Virus record (IMG/VR): IMGVR_UViG_3300032331_000813
Span: 1 to 64,000 of that record
Length of the DNA stretch: 64,000 nucleotides
Direction: 5' to 3' (one strand)
Source: a virus
Of this stretch, positions 60,843-64,000 are shown piece after piece (positions within the stretch are counted from its first letter, which is position 1; the number at the start of each line of letters is the position of its first letter). The position numbers were made by a program, and so were the translations under genes. The notes beneath the pieces are model-generated. The model ran no database searches and was not told where the DNA came from. It saw nothing but the letters and a program-made list of their open reading frames with translations.

Positions 60843-62120
60843 ATGCAAGACCCAATCGTAGTAGAAAATTTAGTTAAACATGGTAAACACTTTTGTGTAT
60901 TACCTTGGGTACATTTTCATTCATGGCCCGATGGTAAGGTAATGCCTTGTTGCGTTGCGGATAGCAATATGCCCGTAGCATCAATAAAAAACAATGAATC
61001 TATTATTCAGATGATGAATAGTGAAGATTACAAGAAGATGCGTACTAAAATGCTGAACGATGAACCAGTCGAAGCCTGCAAGCGTTGTTATGATTTAGAA
61101 ATTATGGGCACATGGACAATGCGTCAAAGTCATAACAAGCGCAGGGGACTTGAGTATGTAGATATGATTTCAAAAAACACAACCAAAGATGGTAGTCTAA
61201 CTGAATTCAAAATGAAGTATATGGACTTGCGTTTTAGTAACATGTGTAATATGAAATGTCGTAGTTGTGGTCCTGGATGCAGTAGCCTTTGGGCACAAGA
61301 GTTTGTGGACGAGAGGGGTGTTGACGTTTACGAGGAATATTTCAAAACTAGAAAAGTTGTAATCAACGCTTCTGAAGAAATGGGTTTTATGGACAAACTA
61401 AAGCCTTATCTTAAAGACGTACTAGAAGTTTATTTTGCAGGCGGGGAGATTATTATCACTCCTGAACACTATGAATGTTTAGATTATTGGATTGAAAATG
61501 GCTTAACTAAACAAGTTGAGTTGACTTATACTACTAACTTTAGTTCATTGAAATACAAAGATAAAGACTTGATTGGGTATTGGAAGAAGTTTCCGCAATT
61601 AAAAATATGGGCTAGTTTAGATGCTGAAGGTAAAGTAGCAGAGTCTATCCGCAAGGGAACAGACTGGGAGCGCATCGTTAAAAATATGAAAACTCTTAAA
61701 GAACAAGTTCCTCATGCACAGTTTCAAATTACTCCAACTATAAGTATATGGAATGTTTTTGATTTCCCTGACTTCTTTGATTACATGGTAGATGAAGGGT
61801 TTATCGATGTTCGTAGCAGCAGTCCTAGATTTAACCTAGCAACTAATCCATGGTATGCAAATATTATGATATTACCAGTATCGGTTAAGCGTAGACTGAT
61901 TGAATTATATCGGGTATATGCTGAAAGATATGAAAATGTAAATCAAGACATTGCCAATGGATTTAGAATGATTATATATAACTTAAATGTAGGTGATGAG
62001 AACAAAGGCGGTATATTAGAGTTTAAAAAATTCAATGATGAATTAGATGAATTTAGAAATGAAAAACTAGAAGATATTGTTACGGGACTTAAAGAGGTAT
62101 ATGCATGGGCAGAAAGCTAA
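60843..62120 (+). CDS. Radical SAM protein 4 with GGEI variant motif
   Basis: A 425-residue member of the same paralog series: FCVLPWVHFHSWPDGKVMPC, CKRCYDLEIMG, FKMKYMDLRFSNMC leading into CNMKCRSC (C135, C139, C142). The usual GGEP is YFAGGEIIITPEHYECLDYW here, with Ile replacing Pro. The SIDHYGERAE segment of proteins 2 and 3 is SLDAEGKVAESIRKGTDW. The C-terminal part is otherwise different. The gene starts two bases after the previous stop and overlaps the next by 16 bases. All three cluster cysteines are present, so activity is possible. Confidence 0.82.
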   Translation: MQDPIVVENLVKHGKHFCVLPWVHFHSWPDGKVMPCCVADSNMPVASIKNNESIIQMMNSEDYKKMRTKMLNDEPVEACKRCYDLEIMGTWTMRQSHNKRRGLEYVDMISKNTTKDGSLTEFKMKYMDLRFSNMCNMKCRSCGPGCSSLWAQEFVDERGVDVYEEYFKTRKVVINASEEMGFMDKLKPYLKDVLEVYFAGGEIIITPEHYECLDYWIENGLTKQVELTYTTNFSSLKYKDKDLIGYWKKFPQLKIWASLDAEGKVAESIRKGTDWERIVKNMKTLKEQVPHAQFQITPTISIWNVFDFPDFFDYMVDEGFIDVRSSSPRFNLATNPWYANIMILPVSVKRRLIELYRVYAERYENVNQDIANGFRMIIYNLNVGDENKGGILEFKKFNDELDEFRNEKLEDIVTGLKEVYAWAES

Positions 62121-63076
62121 TAGCTATTGAAGCCCCAGAACCATATTTGGCAATTACGTGGCAAGTTAACAATTACTGTAATTTTAAATGCAGTTATTGT
62201 AATCCGGGCAATTGGGGCGGGACTGATGTAAATGATGGCAACACCGATTTATACATCAAAAATTTAGAAACGATAATCAATCGTTACAAAGATGTAGGCT
62301 ATAAAAACTTTAAGTTTTTCTTTAGTGGTGGAGAACCTACTGCATGGCGCAACTTCATACCAATTTGTGAATGGTTATACAATGAGTTACCACACGCTAC
62401 ATTAGCAGTTAATACAAACTTAAGTCGTCCATTGAAATGGTGGGAAAAGAATCATCACTTGTTTGACGATGTGGTTGCTAGTTTTCACGTAGAGTTTGCA
62501 GATAAACAACGTTATGAAGAAAATAGTATATTCTTATGTGACAAGGTAAACTACCTAGCTACTAAAATGCTATTGCATGAAGAAAAGTTTTGGGAAGTAG
62601 TTGAGTTCGGTAAGCATTTGAAAACAGTAATGCCAAACTACTTCTTAGAGTGGACTCCGTTGTTTGATGAGATGAGTGTAAATGCAGGTCCATGGTCATA
62701 TAAAGATTCAACTAAAACTCAATTTATAAATGACTGTACCTCTGAACATCATCAGTCTAAACCAAAACCAAACAAAAGAACAAATTTCACCGTCAGCTAT
62801 AATAAATATGATGACAATCATACTGAAGTATGTAATAGTAATGAAGTAATTGTTGCTGGTAATAATTTCTTTAAGGGTTGGCAATGTAATGTAGGTGATG
62901 CAATTTTTATTAATCCAACGGGAGAAATGAGTTTAGCAAGTTGCGGAATGGGCGGTAACGTAGGGCATATATTGAAAGATATAAAACGTGTTGGTCCCAA
63001 ACAAATAATGTGTGCCAAAGAACATTGTCATTGTGGCACCGATATTATTATACCTAAGTATTTAAAAAATGAATAA
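62105..63076 (+). CDS. Radical SAM protein 5 with C-terminal SPASM-like Cys cluster
   Basis: A 323-residue radical SAM protein of a different subgroup: no N-terminal Cys domain. The cluster CNFKCSYC is at C25, C29 and C32, after TWQVNNY, and the GGEP motif is FFFSGGEPTAWRNF. The C-terminal 75 residues have Cys at KGWQC, LASCGMGG, IMCAKEHCHCG, a SPASM-like pattern able to hold an auxiliary iron-sulfur cluster. SPASM proteins commonly modify peptides or proteins. It overlaps the previous gene by 16 bases and the next by eight. Substrate unknown. Confidence 0.83.
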   Translation: MGRKLIAIEAPEPYLAITWQVNNYCNFKCSYCNPGNWGGTDVNDGNTDLYIKNLETIINRYKDVGYKNFKFFFSGGEPTAWRNFIPICEWLYNELPHATLAVNTNLSRPLKWWEKNHHLFDDVVASFHVEFADKQRYEENSIFLCDKVNYLATKMLLHEEKFWEVVEFGKHLKTVMPNYFLEWTPLFDEMSVNAGPWSYKDSTKTQFINDCTSEHHQSKPKPNKRTNFTVSYNKYDDNHTEVCNSNEVIVAGNNFFKGWQCNVGDAIFINPTGEMSLASCGMGGNVGHILKDIKRVGPKQIMCAKEHCHCGTDIIIPKYLKNE

Positions 63077-64000
63077 TATTAAAATAGTTTACAGTTGGAT
63101 TGGACCAAAAGGTCCAATCATGAATACAGAATTACCTAACATATTGTGTTTTGCTAATGTGACAACAGATGTGACTGTCAATTCACAAAAATTTTGGGCA
63201 GATGGTTTATATCATAGCGTATTTTTAAATACTGAACCATATCAATTAGCATCTACTATAGATATAAACGAGAATGATACTTTCATATATCCGTTTACGT
63301 TAGCATGGAGGCATTCTATGACAACGTATTTTACTCCATTCAATGGTATATTAGAATACTCACACACCCCTGATAATATAATACATCAAGTTCGTACACA
63401 TAAGGGCTATTTTTTATTAGAATATGCAGTTGAGGCTTTCATTAGGCCGGACCATTTGAGTTTGATTCATACTTATTTCAAAAATTATGATATTCCCTTA
63501 TGTAAAGTAATATATATTACTGGATGCATGAATGCATTAGAGAGATATGAGGTTTGGTGCCAGCAAAACGGTATACCTGATACTCCAAAAGATAGAATTA
63601 AATTAGTATCTTACCCTACTAGTAGGTACAATTTAGCAAGCCATATGTTAAATAACACTGAACCAAATTACAATACAGAGTTTGTTCCTGATAAATTATT
63701 TCTATCTTGGAATAGAAGATTTAGACCTCACCGTACAATACTGACTCTAGCATTAGATAAATTAGAAATAGTAGATAGAAGTTACTTTAGTATGGGTAGA
63801 AATGATCCTGAATTTGGCGATCAATTATTTGAAAACAACCTGTGGGTAAATGTATATAGTCATAATATGTTCAATCTAACCGTTGAAGACCTTAATAAGT
63901 TGTTAGTCAAATTACCTTTAATAGTAGATGGCAAAACTGAAATACATGACATGTGCATAGATAGTTTAAGTGAGGCTAGAACATTTTATCAGAACAGTTT
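63069..64000 (+). CDS. Unknown protein of the operon, cut by window end
   Basis: Open frame from ATG 63069 (overlapping the previous stop) to the end, about 310 residues. It starts MNNIKIVYSWIGPKGPIMNT and includes WADGLYHSVFLN, FIYPFTLAWRHSMTTYF, KLFLSWNRRFRPHRTILTLA and MGRNDPEFGD. The NRR.RPHR segment resembles a motif in glycosyltransferase-like proteins of large viruses and phages, but I am not certain of the family. It is probably part of the same surface-modification operon. Confidence 0.6.
   Translation, partial: MNNIKIVYSWIGPKGPIMNTELPNILCFANVTTDVTVNSQKFWADGLYHSVFLNTEPYQLASTIDINENDTFIYPFTLAWRHSMTTYFTPFNGILEYSHTPDNIIHQVRTHKGYFLLEYAVEAFIRPDHLSLIHTYFKNYDIPLCKVIYITGCMNALERYEVWCQQNGIPDTPKDRIKLVSYPTSRYNLASHMLNNTEPNYNTEFVPDKLFLSWNRRFRPHRTILTLALDKLEIVDRSYFSMGRNDPEFGDQLFENNLWVNVYSHNMFNLTVEDLNKLLVKLPLIVDGKTEIHDMCIDSLSEARTFYQNS

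Overview
The window is part of the genome of a large, AT-rich, contractile-tailed phage of the T4 superfamily. Recognisable T4-type proteins include the portal (gp20), prohead protease (gp21), late sigma factor (gp55), recombination nuclease (gp46/gp47) and baseplate parts (gp25, gp26, gp53, gp6, a gp5-like spike). The host cannot be named from the sequence; the relatives I recall are marine and freshwater myoviruses, so a Gram-negative aquatic host is an inference. No tRNA, integrase or insertion sequence was recognised.

Layout. (1) 1-7353, minus strand: tape measure protein, portal, two prohead-core genes, protease and the start of the scaffold, in the T4 order 20-67/68-21-22. (2) 7439-9103, plus strand: gp26 with an overlapping gp51-like ORF in the -1 frame, joined by a canonical slippery heptamer and hairpin (probable programmed frameshift), then an unknown gene and a terminator. 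(3) 9182-9594: a GC-richer, highly structured stretch without a convincing gene. (4) 9595-13913, minus strand: PD-(D/E)XK-like nuclease, gp46, gp47 and gp55, the last behind a good host sigma70-type promoter. (5) 14045-26495, plus strand: baseplate and tail-tip genes. (6) 26518-49788: one uninterrupted ORF of 7,756 codons in the place where T4 carries wedge gene 7. It contains two beta-propeller-like regions and dozens of short beta-rich modules, many inserted inside one another. (7) 49804-53802: small structural proteins, a fibre with a C-terminal chaperone/protease-like domain, and a tandem pair of paralogous adhesin-like proteins. (8) 53851-64000 (open at the right edge): an overlapping operon with three GT-A-like glycosyltransferase candidates, five consecutive radical SAM proteins and unknown genes.

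How it works together. Late transcription is probably directed by gp55 at octamers of the form NNTAAATA, close to the T4 late TATAAATA box; I find about a dozen before structural genes on both strands. The gp26/gp51 pair sits head-to-head with the tape measure gene, which fits a tail-assembly chaperone role. The glycosyltransferase and radical SAM operon follows the fibre genes behind a late-type box, so its products may modify virion or host surface molecules, but the substrate cannot be read from the sequence.

Most unusual items: the giant nested-module protein, the gp26/gp51 frameshift signal, the radical SAM/glycosyltransferase operon, and the structured non-coding block at 9182-9594.
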